Shown here one piece after another: positions 8,025-15,462 of a stretch of 44,107 nucleotides of DNA. Each line of letters starts with the position of its first letter. The stretch's first letter is position 1. This stretch comes from Actinomycetota bacterium. Lineage in GTDB: Bacteria > Actinomycetota > Actinomycetes > Streptosporangiales > Streptosporangiaceae. The DNA lies in assembly GCA_027314595.1 (NCBI GenBank), contig DAHVAN010000263.1, positions 1 through 44,107 of the forward strand, given 5' to 3'. The notes under the pieces were generated by a model. It did not search any database, was not told where the DNA came from, and worked only from the letters and a program-made list of their open reading frames with translations. The translations under genes were made by a program, and so were the position numbers.

Positions 8025-8052
8025 TTTGACGTCAAAGAGTCGGGGTTACTAT
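8025..8052 (+). promoter_or_regulatory. Promoter-like site with palindromic TTTGACGTCAAA
   Basis: A perfect 12-bp palindrome at 8025-8036 contains a TTGACG -35-like hexamer (8026-8031). A TACTAT -10-like hexamer lies at 8047-8052 with a 15-base spacer, shorter than the ideal 17. The next gene downstream is the ovmZ-like gene at 8316. The palindrome over the -35 suggests a repressor or activator dimer site. No start-site evidence exists. Confidence 0.35.
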
Positions 8053-8315
8053 GCTCGCGAGAGAAGCGATTGGCTGCCAAGCGGCGGTGAGCGCTAATTA
8101 TCCCGCCGACGAGCCATGGCGGACTCCGCATGCCCGGCCCATCCTGGAGAATCTTACGCCAGCCCGCGGAATCGAAAACCGGCAGACATTACGCCAGCCG
8201 GGGATGGTGCCGAGTATAAGCAGACGATAGCGCCGCGAGTCGCGCCTGTCGGATCGTCGTGATGATGGCCAGCCCTAACGGATGGCAGACGTGAGAATGA
8301 GCGAGGAGAATTTCA

Positions 8316-8945
8316 GTGAAGCAGCAGCTATGTGGCGTCTCAAGCTGCGCCGCCTCCCTGACAAGGGGAGAGATATTCTGCGGCCTGCGGCTGTGTGCGT
8401 CGTGCCGGAACTTGCTGGCCACCCGCCTCGCCGGCTTGCCTCAGATGTACCAGGCTTGTGAGGGCGCGCTCGAGGTCCGCCGCCAGCATTCGATCAGGGT
8501 GGTACGCGGCCGTCGGCCGATGGGAATCTGTCTCGACGACGAGACCATGGCCGTGCGCAGCAACGTGATAAGCGTGCTGTCCTCCTGGTGCGAGATGATC
8601 CTGGAGGTGCGCGGGGTGACCGGCCCCAGGAGCCATGACGTGCTCGCACTCGCCTCGTTTCTCCAGGCCAATCTGGACTGGCTGGCGACTCACGCCGTGG
8701 CCGCCGACTTCACCGAAGAGATCGCCGGCCTTGTCCTGTCGGTCAGGAAGGTGCTCAATCCGGCACAGGCGCGGACGATCGACCTTGCTCCGTGTCCCAG
8801 GGACGGATGCGGCCAGATGGTTCGTGCCAGCATCAGCACTGTCCAGCACCGTTTGCCGCCCCAGGTCCGCTGCGATGCGGGGCACATCTGGCAGCCACGG
8901 GAGTGGCTGGATCTCGGTCGCCACCTTGAGTTTGCGGATTTGTGA
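8316..8945 (+). CDS. OvmZ-like zinc-ribbon protein
   Basis: A 209-residue protein with GTG start and GAGGAG at 8303-8308. It has two cysteine clusters: an N-terminal CGVSSCAAS...CGLRLCASC pattern and a C-terminal CPRDGCGQM...CDAGHIWQPREWL, probably zinc-binding. The helical middle (NVISVLSSWCEMILEVRGV, LALASFLQANLDWLATHAVAADFTEEIAGL) matches the OvmZ-type proteins seen in many actinomycetes and first named from the oviedomycin cluster. No biochemical role is established that I know of. It precedes a small HTH gene by nine bases, and this pair recurs as a unit in actinobacterial genomes. A regulatory role is plausible but unproven. Confidence 0.7.
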   Translation: MKQQLCGVSSCAASLTRGEIFCGLRLCASCRNLLATRLAGLPQMYQACEGALEVRRQHSIRVVRGRRPMGICLDDETMAVRSNVISVLSSWCEMILEVRGVTGPRSHDVLALASFLQANLDWLATHAVAADFTEEIAGLVLSVRKVLNPAQARTIDLAPCPRDGCGQMVRASISTVQHRLPPQVRCDAGHIWQPREWLDLGRHLEFADL

Positions 8946-8954
8946 CGCGCCCGC

Positions 8955-9179
8955 ATGACGGATCACGCGGCAGCACGAGCACCCGATGGCCACATCACGG
9001 TGCCGACTGAGCTTGCGGCGCTTGCCGCTGGCGTATCCGTGGCGACCATCAGGAAGTGGGCGAGTCGTGGCAAGCTCACTCGCTATGGCAGGCTCGGGCG
9101 CGCGGTATATGACCTCGAAGAGATCCGGGAGCTAATGGCACGGGTTTCGACGCGGCAGCAGGCGAGTACGCCTGAGTAG
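8955..9179 (+). CDS. Small helix-turn-helix protein (MerR/excisionase-like)
   Basis: A 74-residue protein. ITVPTELAALAAGVSVATIRKWASRGKLTRYGRLGRAVYDLEEIREL is a winged helix-turn-helix of the MerR/AlpA/excisionase type: the recognition helix is VATIRKW, followed by a wing with basic residues and a Tyr-Asp-Leu strand. It starts nine bases after the ovmZ-like stop and is surely co-transcribed with it. It is too short for an effector domain, so it likely works alone or with the OvmZ-like partner. The DNA target is unknown. Confidence 0.75.
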   Translation: MTDHAAARAPDGHITVPTELAALAAGVSVATIRKWASRGKLTRYGRLGRAVYDLEEIRELMARVSTRQQASTPE

Positions 9180-9614
9180 GGACGCTTCAGAAGGTAACCA
9201 GGCTGCGGACGAAACCAGCCTGCTAAACCTGTCCTTTTGGCCTTCCAGGATGTTGTGGATGCCGCGCGGGTTGAGGCCTGGGATGCGGTCCCCCTCGCCG
9301 CCGCCCCCAGACAAGGGGTTGACTTTGACCGCCGAAACTGTCACGCTTTTGGTGTCGGCATAGCTGTGCCCAAATCGGCGATATGGTCCGGTGGGCTTGA
9401 AGCAAGTTGCGCGACCTACAGCTATCAAGAACCCGCCGATTTCGCCGCCTCGGCGCCATGCGATCCCATCGGGACGCCGTGCTCATCACTGTCATGACGA
9501 GCTGGCTGGTCTCATCGTGGTCAATGTCAACACGGAAGCCAGCCATGTTACGCTGATCTGGCTGATAGCCAACTATGGGCAGATAGTGGGCCCTGCAGAA
9601 GGTGGGCACCAGAA
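9180..9614. other. Leader region ahead of the THN synthase operon
   Basis: This 435-base gap has no supported gene. It must hold the promoter for the main biosynthetic operon. TTGACT (9319) and TTGACC (9325) hexamers and TATGGT (9382) are visible, but none form a well-spaced pair, so I do not call a promoter. Confidence 0.4.
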
Positions 9615-10745
9615 ATGCCAAGGCTATGCAAGCCATCGGTGAGTGTGCCGGAATATGTCATCACGATGGAGCAGACGCTGGAATTCGCCGAAAGAGTATA
9701 CGGCGGGAAGCCTTCGCTACCGCTAGCCCTCCGGCTGATTAGGAACACCGGGGTGGCTAAGCGGCATATCGTGCGGCCTATCGAAGAAGTGCTCCATCAC
9801 CCGGGCTTCGAGGCACGCAATCGCATCTACGAATTTGAATCCAAGAAGAGGTGCCCCGAGGTCATCGCGCAGGCCCTGGCGAACGCGGAAGTAACCGTGC
9901 AAGACATCGATGTAATCATATACGTGTCGTGCACCGGATTCCTGATGCCGTCGCTGACCGCATGGCTGATAAACAGCATGGGGTTTCGATCTGACACCCG
10001 GCAGCTACCTATCGCGCAGTTGGGCTGTGCCGCTGGCGGTGCAGCGATCAATCGCGCGCACGACTTCTGCATCGCCTACCCGGACAGCAACGTACTGATC
10101 GTTTCCTGCGAGCTGTGCTCGCTGTGTTACCAACCCGACGATGACGATGTGGGCTCGCTGCTATCTGACGGCCTGTTCGGTGATGCGGTCGCGGCCGCCG
10201 TAGTCCGGGGAAGTGGCGGCACCGGCATAGCGCTGGAACGCAATGCCTCATATCTCATTCCGAATACCGAGGAGTGGATCTCTTACGCCGTGCGGGCTAC
10301 CGGATTCCACTTCCAGCTAGATCGCCGGGTGCCCGGAACGATGGAACCGCTGGCCCCGGTACTACGTGAGCTCGCCATGGGCCACGGCTGGGATATCGGC
10401 GACCTCGGCTTCTACATCATTCACGCTGGCGGTCCGCGGATTCTGGACGATCTCGCCAAGTACCTCGATGTCGACCGCAGTATGTTCCGCCATAGCTGGG
10501 CGACCTTGACCGAATACGGCAATATCGCGAGCGCTGTCGTATTCGAGGCGACACGCAGGCTATTCGACGAGGACCCACCGATGCCCGGTGCTACCGGCAT
10601 AATCGCAGGTTTCGGTCCCGGTATTACCGCCGAGATGGCTCTAGGCAGATGGAGCATTGGCGCGCTAGGCGACACGGGCCAAATCCAACGGAGAGCGTCG
10701 ACATCCTACCTTGAGCGGGATTTTGCACCGACGGCAAGGAAGTGA
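9615..10745 (+). CDS. rppA: Type III polyketide synthase, 1,3,6,8-tetrahydroxynaphthalene synthase (RppA)
   Basis: A 376-residue enzyme that condenses five malonyl-CoA and cyclises them to THN, the aromatic core of flaviolin-type naphthoquinones. The N-terminus MPRLCKPSVSVPEYVITMEQT is characteristic of streptomycete RppA. The catalytic triad falls at exactly the RppA numbering: Cys138 in QLGCAAGG, His270 in IIHAGGP and Asn303 in TEYGNIAS. VSCTGFLMPSLTAWLIN and SCELCSLCYQPDDD are further THN-synthase signatures, so chalcone- or alkylresorcinol-type function is unlikely. It is the first gene of the cluster's biosynthetic operon and overlaps the cupin start (GTGA), implying coupled translation. 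The single-chain carboxylase at the far right would supply malonyl-CoA. Confidence 0.95.
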   Translation: MPRLCKPSVSVPEYVITMEQTLEFAERVYGGKPSLPLALRLIRNTGVAKRHIVRPIEEVLHHPGFEARNRIYEFESKKRCPEVIAQALANAEVTVQDIDVIIYVSCTGFLMPSLTAWLINSMGFRSDTRQLPIAQLGCAAGGAAINRAHDFCIAYPDSNVLIVSCELCSLCYQPDDDDVGSLLSDGLFGDAVAAAVVRGSGGTGIALERNASYLIPNTEEWISYAVRATGFHFQLDRRVPGTMEPLAPVLRELAMGHGWDIGDLGFYIIHAGGPRILDDLAKYLDVDRSMFRHSWATLTEYGNIASAVVFEATRRLFDEDPPMPGATGIIAGFGPGITAEMALGRWSIGALGDTGQIQRRASTSYLERDFAPTARK

Positions 10746-11275
10746 ATCACATGAACGGCCTGATCGTCGCACCTGGTCAAGGGCGGAAGCTGATTACAAA
10801 GGCACAGGAGGTTACCTTCAAGGTCACCGGGGCGCACGGCTCCTCCGCGTCGTGCTTCGAGGTGGTGGTTCCGCCCGGTTTCGATGTCGGAGCGCATACT
10901 CATCGTCGCTCGGAAGAGTTTTTTTACATCTTGGCCGGAGAACTCGACATGCTGGCGTTTGAGCCGATCAAACGGACAGCGGAGAGTTGGCAAGACTGGG
11001 AATTTTCTGATGGGAATCGGGTGGTCCGTGCCGGCGCGGGTAGCTGCATGTTCGTTCCGCCCGGATGTCCGCACGCGTTCATGAATTCCACCGACGAGCC
11101 AGCGTGCATGCTGTTTCAAAGCTCGCCGTCACCAGATCATGAACGTTACTTCGAGGAATTGTGCGACATCTTCTCGAGCGGCCAGGTAGTGGATTCTCAC
11201 GCCGTGCAGAAGCTACGTGACCGCTACGACCTCACGCAGATCACACCCCTACGCCACAGACCACCTGCGAGGTGA
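10742..11275 (+). CDS. Cupin-family quinone-forming monooxygenase candidate (MomA/Fur-type)
   Basis: A 177-residue single-domain cupin. Motif 1 is PGFDVGAHTHRRSEEFFYILAGEL (His-x-His and Glu ligands) and motif 2 is FVPPGCPHAFMNSTDEPA (His). Cupins beside THN synthases in naphterpin- and furaquinocin-type clusters oxidise THN to flaviolin or mompain-type hydroxynaphthoquinones, and that is the likely reaction here. The start overlaps the rppA stop (GTGA); an ATG three codons in (MNGLIVAPGQ) is an alternative. Its stop in turn overlaps the aminotransferase start, so rppA, cupin and aminotransferase form a translationally coupled trio. The metal is not predictable from sequence. Confidence 0.82.
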   Translation: MNHMNGLIVAPGQGRKLITKAQEVTFKVTGAHGSSASCFEVVVPPGFDVGAHTHRRSEEFFYILAGELDMLAFEPIKRTAESWQDWEFSDGNRVVRAGAGSCMFVPPGCPHAFMNSTDEPACMLFQSSPSPDHERYFEELCDIFSSGQVVDSHAVQKLRDRYDLTQITPLRHRPPAR

Positions 11276-12438
11276 CCCCGATGGACGCGATTTCCCTGGT
11301 TCACGCGAGCCTGGGCGAGCAGGAACTGGCGGCCGTCGCGGACGTGTTCTCCTCGGGCTGGCCAGCCGGTCAGGGCCCGATGGGGAAGGCACTGGAGATC
11401 GAGCTAGCCGAACGCTACGGCGCTGGCGGAGCGGTCGCGCTAAGCAACTGCGGCGCTGCGCTGCACCTGGCCCTGCTCGCACTCGGCGTCCAGCCGGGCG
11501 ACGAGGTGATCGTTGCCGACTACACCTTCCCGGCGCCTGCCCACGCAGTGCGGTACGTCGGCGCGGTCCCGGTCTTCGCCGACGTGCGTGCCGATACCGC
11601 CACCATCGACCCGCGAGCGGTAGCCGACTTGGTCGGCCCGCAAACGGTTGGCGTGATCGCGGTGGACACGGTCGGCCTGCCGGCCGACTATGTGGAGCTG
11701 AAGTCGATCGCGGACCACCGCGGGCTGTTCGTCATCGAGGACGCCGCATGCGCGGTGGGCGCGACGTACCACGGGCGTGCGGCGGGTGCGCTGGCCCCGG
11801 TGGCCTGCCTGTCCTTCCACGGGCGCAAGGGCGCCACCAGCGGTGAAGGCGGGGCCTTGCTCACCGCCGATCCGGCGCTCGCGGCGCGGGCGAGGGTCTG
11901 GTCGTCGTTCGGCATCGAGCCCATCTTCGACCAGGCGCGGGCCATCGGCCTGCCGATCCCGGTGTTCACCGAAATCGGCTACAACTACAAGCTGTCCGAC
12001 ATTGCCGCCGCGATCCTGCTCGTGCAGCTGAACAGGATCAGTGAGCTGCTGGACCGTCGGCGCGCGGTCGCGGCGCACTACGCCGAACTGCTCGCCGACG
12101 AAGATCTCCTCACGCTGCCGCACGTGCCGCCGGACCGTACCCACGCCTGGCAGACCTACATGGTGAAGCTGGATCCCAGCGTGGACCGGGCGGGGGTCGC
12201 CGCCGACCTGCGCGCCCAGGGCATCGGCTGCGGGCACGGCACTTGGGCCTGCCACCTGCAGCCGGTATACGACTCCAAGCAGGAGTGCCCGGTCTCGGCG
12301 GATCTCTTCCAGCGTCACCTTGCCATCCCCATGCATGCCGAACTCACTGCCAGCCAAGCCGAACGCGTCGCCGAAGCCCTTCGCACCGCGCTCCGGGTCC
12401 ACGCGCATCCACAGCGGACCCGGGAAGGGGCGGTATGA
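11272..12438 (+). CDS. DegT/DnrJ/EryC1/StrS-type PLP aminotransferase
   Basis: A 388-residue fold-type I PLP enzyme of the DegT/DnrJ/StrS superfamily. Visible features are the cofactor-binding SNCGAALHLALLALGVQPGDEVIV, VIEDAACAVGATYHGR with the PLP Asp, and the Schiff-base Lys186 in SFHGRKGATSGEGGALLT. The GYNYKLSDIAAAILLVQL region completes the family pattern. Family members usually aminate sugars, but no sugar genes are present here. In naphterpin and furaquinocin clusters a homologous enzyme (NphE/Fur3 type) transaminates a hydroxynaphthoquinone to 8-amino-flaviolin. Overlap with the cupin gene supports the same role. Start is GTG at 11272 or ATG at 11281. Confidence 0.87.
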   Translation: MTPMDAISLVHASLGEQELAAVADVFSSGWPAGQGPMGKALEIELAERYGAGGAVALSNCGAALHLALLALGVQPGDEVIVADYTFPAPAHAVRYVGAVPVFADVRADTATIDPRAVADLVGPQTVGVIAVDTVGLPADYVELKSIADHRGLFVIEDAACAVGATYHGRAAGALAPVACLSFHGRKGATSGEGGALLTADPALAARARVWSSFGIEPIFDQARAIGLPIPVFTEIGYNYKLSDIAAAILLVQLNRISELLDRRRAVAAHYAELLADEDLLTLPHVPPDRTHAWQTYMVKLDPSVDRAGVAADLRAQGIGCGHGTWACHLQPVYDSKQECPVSADLFQRHLAIPMHAELTASQAERVAEALRTALRVHAHPQRTREGAV

Positions 12439-12519
12439 AAGCGCGATCCGAGCTTTGCCCGGTTTTGGAGCGAAACCTGACCAGCCTGGCTAAGGGACAC
12501 CGCCTACAGGAGGTTGACT

Positions 12520-13317
12520 ATGTCTCGTTACGACTGGGGTCATCGGCATCCCGGAATCGACCGCCTCGACGAACAGATCAGCGAGGCCAGGTGCGCGGTC
12601 ATCAAGCACCCGATGTACGCCGCGCTGGATACCATCGGCGCGATCCGCACGTTCCAGGAACACCACGTCTTCGCGGTGTGGGACTTCATGTCGCTGTTGA
12701 AGTCACTGCAGCGCAACCTCACCTGCCTGGAACTGCCCTGGGTGCCGGCCGGCCCGGTCTGCAGCCGCCGCCTGATCAACGACATCGTCCTGGTCGAGGA
12801 AAGCGACGAGCGTAACGGCAGTTTCATCAGCCACTTCGAGCTCTACCTCGAGGGCATGATCCAAGCCGGCGCCGACACCTCGGTCATCAACGCGTTCCTC
12901 AGCCGAATCCGCGCCAGGCAGCCGGTACCTGAGGCGATTGACCAGGCAGGCGTGCCGGGGCCAGCCGCCGAGTTCGTCCGGTTCACCTGGACCCTGATCG
13001 AAAGCGCACCCGTCCACGTGCAAGCCGCCGCGTTCGCGTTCGGCCGCGAGGACCTCATCCCCGACATGTTCCAGCAGGTCGTCGGCGTCAATGAGCGCAT
13101 CGGCTCGCTCGGCACCTTCGTCGACTACCTGGCCAGGCACATCCAGGTCGATGCCGAGGAACACACCCCGATGGCGATGCAGATGGTCACCGACCTCTGC
13201 GGCGACGACGACGCCAAATGGGTTGAATGCGCCAACACCGTCACATTGGCTCTCGCGGCCCGCGTCCGCTTGTGGGACGGCATCCTCGCCGCCATCGACG
13301 ACCGCGCGGCGGCGTAA
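12520..13317 (+). CDS. DUF3050 protein, heme-oxygenase-like fold, possible diiron enzyme
   Basis: A 265-residue, fully helical protein recognisable as DUF3050. The ATG at 12520 is preferred over the TTG at 12514 because a perfect AGGAGG sits at 12508-12513. DUF3050 belongs to the heme-oxygenase/TenA-like fold. Candidate metal ligands are visible: Glu47, His48, His49 and Asp55 in [13 protein letters not shown], the [10 protein letters not shown] segment, and His207-x3-Asp211-x3-His215 in [12 protein letters not shown]. That last spacing on one helix face fits the metal site of heme-oxygenase-like diiron oxidases/oxygenases. No DUF3050 reaction is known to me. Position between the aminotransferase and the cis-prenyltransferase suggests a tailoring oxidation of the aminoquinone or prenyl unit. 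The diiron claim is inference. Confidence 0.75.
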   Translation: MSRYDWGHRHPGIDRLDEQISEARCAVIKHPMYAALDTIGAIRTFQEHHVFAVWDFMSLLKSLQRNLTCLELPWVPAGPVCSRRLINDIVLVEESDERNGSFISHFELYLEGMIQAGADTSVINAFLSRIRARQPVPEAIDQAGVPGPAAEFVRFTWTLIESAPVHVQAAAFAFGREDLIPDMFQQVVGVNERIGSLGTFVDYLARHIQVDAEEHTPMAMQMVTDLCGDDDAKWVECANTVTLALAARVRLWDGILAAIDDRAAA

Positions 13318-13347
13318 CAGCTCGCGCGTAACCCAAAGGAGATCACG

Positions 13348-14001
13348 GTGACCAAGATGATGCTGCTGCCGGACGGAATGCGCCGGTGGTCCCAGGCGCG
13401 CGGCGTTTGCCTCGATGACGGTTACACGGCGATGGCGGACAAGCTTATCGAGTTCATCGGCTGGGCCAGGGAAGAGGGCATCACGGCTCTCTACATCACG
13501 ACCTCCTCCGCCGCGAACTTCAACCGTCCCGAGCCTGCGGTGACAACATTCCTGGTCGCGTTCAACGACGTGGCGAGACGGTACCACGGCAACTGCAACT
13601 TCGATTTTTCCGGGTTGCTCGACCTCGTGCCTGAGCGTTACCTCACAGAGCTGGAGGAACTGCGAGAAAAGTCGGACAAGGAGTCGGAATTCACCTTGCA
13701 CTACATCCTGGGAATGTCACTCTCCCGCGAGGTGATCGGCATATTCAACAAGTTCAACGGGAAAATCACGGCCTTGACCGAGGAGATCCTGGCCAGCAAC
13801 GCGTACGTGCCGGAACAGGTCGACTTCATCATCCGCACCGGCGGCGCGATCCGTATGTCGTCCTTCTTCCCGCTGATGTCCCCGTACGCCGAGCTGTACT
13901 TTTCCCCCGTCCTGTTCCCCGACATGACACGAGCCGACTTCGACACCGCTCTCCAGATCCTTCGGCGGCGGGAGCGGCGCTTCGGCGGTTACCCGGCATA
14001 A
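13348..14001 (+). CDS. Lavandulyl-type cis-prenyltransferase (CLDS/Mcl22-like)
   Basis: A 217-residue UppS-fold protein with GTG start and AAGGAG at 13336-13341. It keeps the catalytic Asp9 (LLPDGMRRW, replacing the usual MDGNGRW), RTGG, PYAELYF and the RRRERRFGG end. It changes residues that bind the second substrate in undecaprenyl synthases: Asn-Gly to Met-Arg after the Asp, the Trp of SSENW to Phe (SSAANFNRP), and RTGGEHR to RTGGAIR. It matches my recollection of cyclolavandulyl diphosphate synthase of Streptomyces sp. CL190, including [15 protein letters not shown]-like, VVPERW-like and FIMGMSL-like segments, and so the Mcl22-type enzyme of merochlorin. These make head-to-middle C10 or C15 diphosphates. 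Its product likely feeds an ABBA prenyltransferase. Confidence 0.85.
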   Translation: MTKMMLLPDGMRRWSQARGVCLDDGYTAMADKLIEFIGWAREEGITALYITTSSAANFNRPEPAVTTFLVAFNDVARRYHGNCNFDFSGLLDLVPERYLTELEELREKSDKESEFTLHYILGMSLSREVIGIFNKFNGKITALTEEILASNAYVPEQVDFIIRTGGAIRMSSFFPLMSPYAELYFSPVLFPDMTRADFDTALQILRRRERRFGGYPA

Positions 14002-14080
14002 GTCATCGTCGAACCGCAATCAGCGGCACACCCACTGCGGCTGCCCTAGGGCGGCAGCTATAGATAAGAAGGACCAGCAG

Positions 14081-15355
14081 ATGTCAACCAATCCATACGG
14101 AATACCTGACGTCCTCGATGTCGTGGTCATAGGCGGCGGGCCTGCTGGCGCGACGCTGGCCGGGCTCCTTGCCCGGAAAAACCGCAACGTTCTCATTCTG
14201 GAGCGTGAGCGCTTCCCCCGGTACCACATTGGGGAGTCCCTTATCCCGGGCTTTATGCGAGCCATGGAAGAACTGGGCATGACCGAACGGCTCGAAGCGA
14301 GGGGTTTCGAGAAGAAGGCCGGCGGTACCCTGCTCTGGGGAGCAGGGAGGATTCCGTGGGGCTTCTCGTTCATCGAGGGCACCCCGTACAAACATGCCTA
14401 TCACGTACGCAGGGCCGACCTCGACTCCATGCTCCTCGACCGGGCGCGCGAACTCGGAGCCCATGTGCTGGAAGAGGCGACGGTCAAGGACTTCATCGAA
14501 GAGAACGGGCGAGTTACGGGGGTGACTTACACGGTGCGCGGCTCGGAGGTGCCGTTGCATGAAGTGCGTACCTCCCTCGTTATCGACGCGTCTGGCCAGG
14601 CTCGAGTGCTGGGCCGGAAATACGCCACGGTCAACTGGCACGAGGACCTGCGGAACGTCGCCATCTGGACCTATTTCGACAACTGTCACCGCCTGCCTGG
14701 CGCCGAGCGCTCCAACATCTTGACCGAGGGGCTCAGCGACGGCTGGTTCTGGGCGATTCCCATCGGCGAGTCGACGATGAGCGTCGGCTACGTTACCACC
14801 TCTGACAATGCCGCGGCCAACGGGTCGCTTGAGGACATGTTCAGTGCACGGCGCGAGGAAACCACACAGGTAAAAGAACTGCTGCGCGACGCAACGCAGG
14901 CAGGTGGATTCCGGACAGCCCGTGACTGGTCATATACGTGCGATCGTTTCTACGGTCCAGGATGGGCGCTGGTGGGGGACGCGGCGGCATTCGTGGACCC
15001 GTTGCTCTCGACCGGCGTCACCCTGGCCACGCTGGCCGCGAGCGCGCTGTCCGGGATCGTGGATACAGTCCTGGATCACCCCGAGATCGAGGAAAAGGCA
15101 CTGGAACGCTATGCCACCACGTACAGGAGATTCTTCGATGAGATCCGTGTCTTCATAGGAAAATTCTACGATCAGTCAAAGAACAAGGAATTCTACTGGG
15201 ACCAGGCCCAGCAATTGGCTGACCCGGAGCGTAAGTTCACTCCGCGGGTGACCTTCATCCAGCTGGCCTCGGGGTTGAGCGGTGCGAACCCGCTGTTCCA
15301 CATCGAAATCGACGACCTGATCGAAGAGGATGCTCCGACGGCCGCTCGCGCCTGA
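14081..15355 (+). CDS. FAD-dependent halogenase
   Basis: A 424-residue flavoprotein. The N-terminus has the FAD dinucleotide motif VVVIGGGPAGATLAGLLARK followed by LERERFPRYHIGESLIPG, the standard halogenase start. The diagnostic GWxWxIP motif is present as Gly221-Trp222-Phe-Trp224-Ala-Ile226-Pro227, and GDAAAFVDPLLSTGVTLA closes the FAD site. A lysine in FEKKAGG is a candidate for the chloramine/HOCl-guiding lysine. The length and GESLIPGFM pattern are closer to phenol/pyrrole-type halogenases than to tryptophan halogenases. The likely substrate is an electron-rich naphthol or naphthoquinone. A partner flavin reductase is not in the window and may be supplied by the cell. The ribosome binding site AAGAAGGA precedes the ATG. 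Confidence 0.9.
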   Translation: MSTNPYGIPDVLDVVVIGGGPAGATLAGLLARKNRNVLILERERFPRYHIGESLIPGFMRAMEELGMTERLEARGFEKKAGGTLLWGAGRIPWGFSFIEGTPYKHAYHVRRADLDSMLLDRARELGAHVLEEATVKDFIEENGRVTGVTYTVRGSEVPLHEVRTSLVIDASGQARVLGRKYATVNWHEDLRNVAIWTYFDNCHRLPGAERSNILTEGLSDGWFWAIPIGESTMSVGYVTTSDNAAANGSLEDMFSARREETTQVKELLRDATQAGGFRTARDWSYTCDRFYGPGWALVGDAAAFVDPLLSTGVTLATLAASALSGIVDTVLDHPEIEEKALERYATTYRRFFDEIRVFIGKFYDQSKNKEFYWDQAQQLADPERKFTPRVTFIQLASGLSGANPLFHIEIDDLIEEDAPTAARA

Positions 15356-15462
15356 GAAAACTGACGAGTGGCCGGAAACCGCGGCCGTCATGTCACAAAC
15401 CAGCCGCGCCGCTCGTCTTAGGTTTTGACACTTCAATTCCGCTGATGAAAAAGGAGATGATC

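Larger units (their letters stand above)
6598..8302. other. Long gene-free region between lmbU-like and ovmZ-like genes
   Basis: About 1.7 kb contains several open frames on both strands, but none has a convincing ribosome binding site, coding bias or recognisable domain. The region holds three notable inverted repeats and a palindromic promoter-like site, listed separately. It separates the minus-strand regulator from the plus-strand genes and is probably a mix of regulatory DNA and decayed sequence. Confidence 0.55.

Noticed and set aside
9319-9387. Promoter for rppA from TTGACT/TTGACC and TATGGT hexamers
   Set aside because: Spacing between the hexamers is far from 16-18 bases, so no convincing pair can be drawn.
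9615-10745. Chalcone, stilbene or alkylresorcinol synthase identity for the type III PKS
   Set aside because: The N-terminus and residue numbering of Cys138, His270 and Asn303 match RppA, and the neighbouring cupin and prenyltransferases fit THN chemistry.
13348-14001. Housekeeping undecaprenyl diphosphate synthase
   Set aside because: Key residues for the second substrate are replaced and the sequence follows the CLDS/Mcl22 pattern; its place in the cluster also argues against cell-wall duty.
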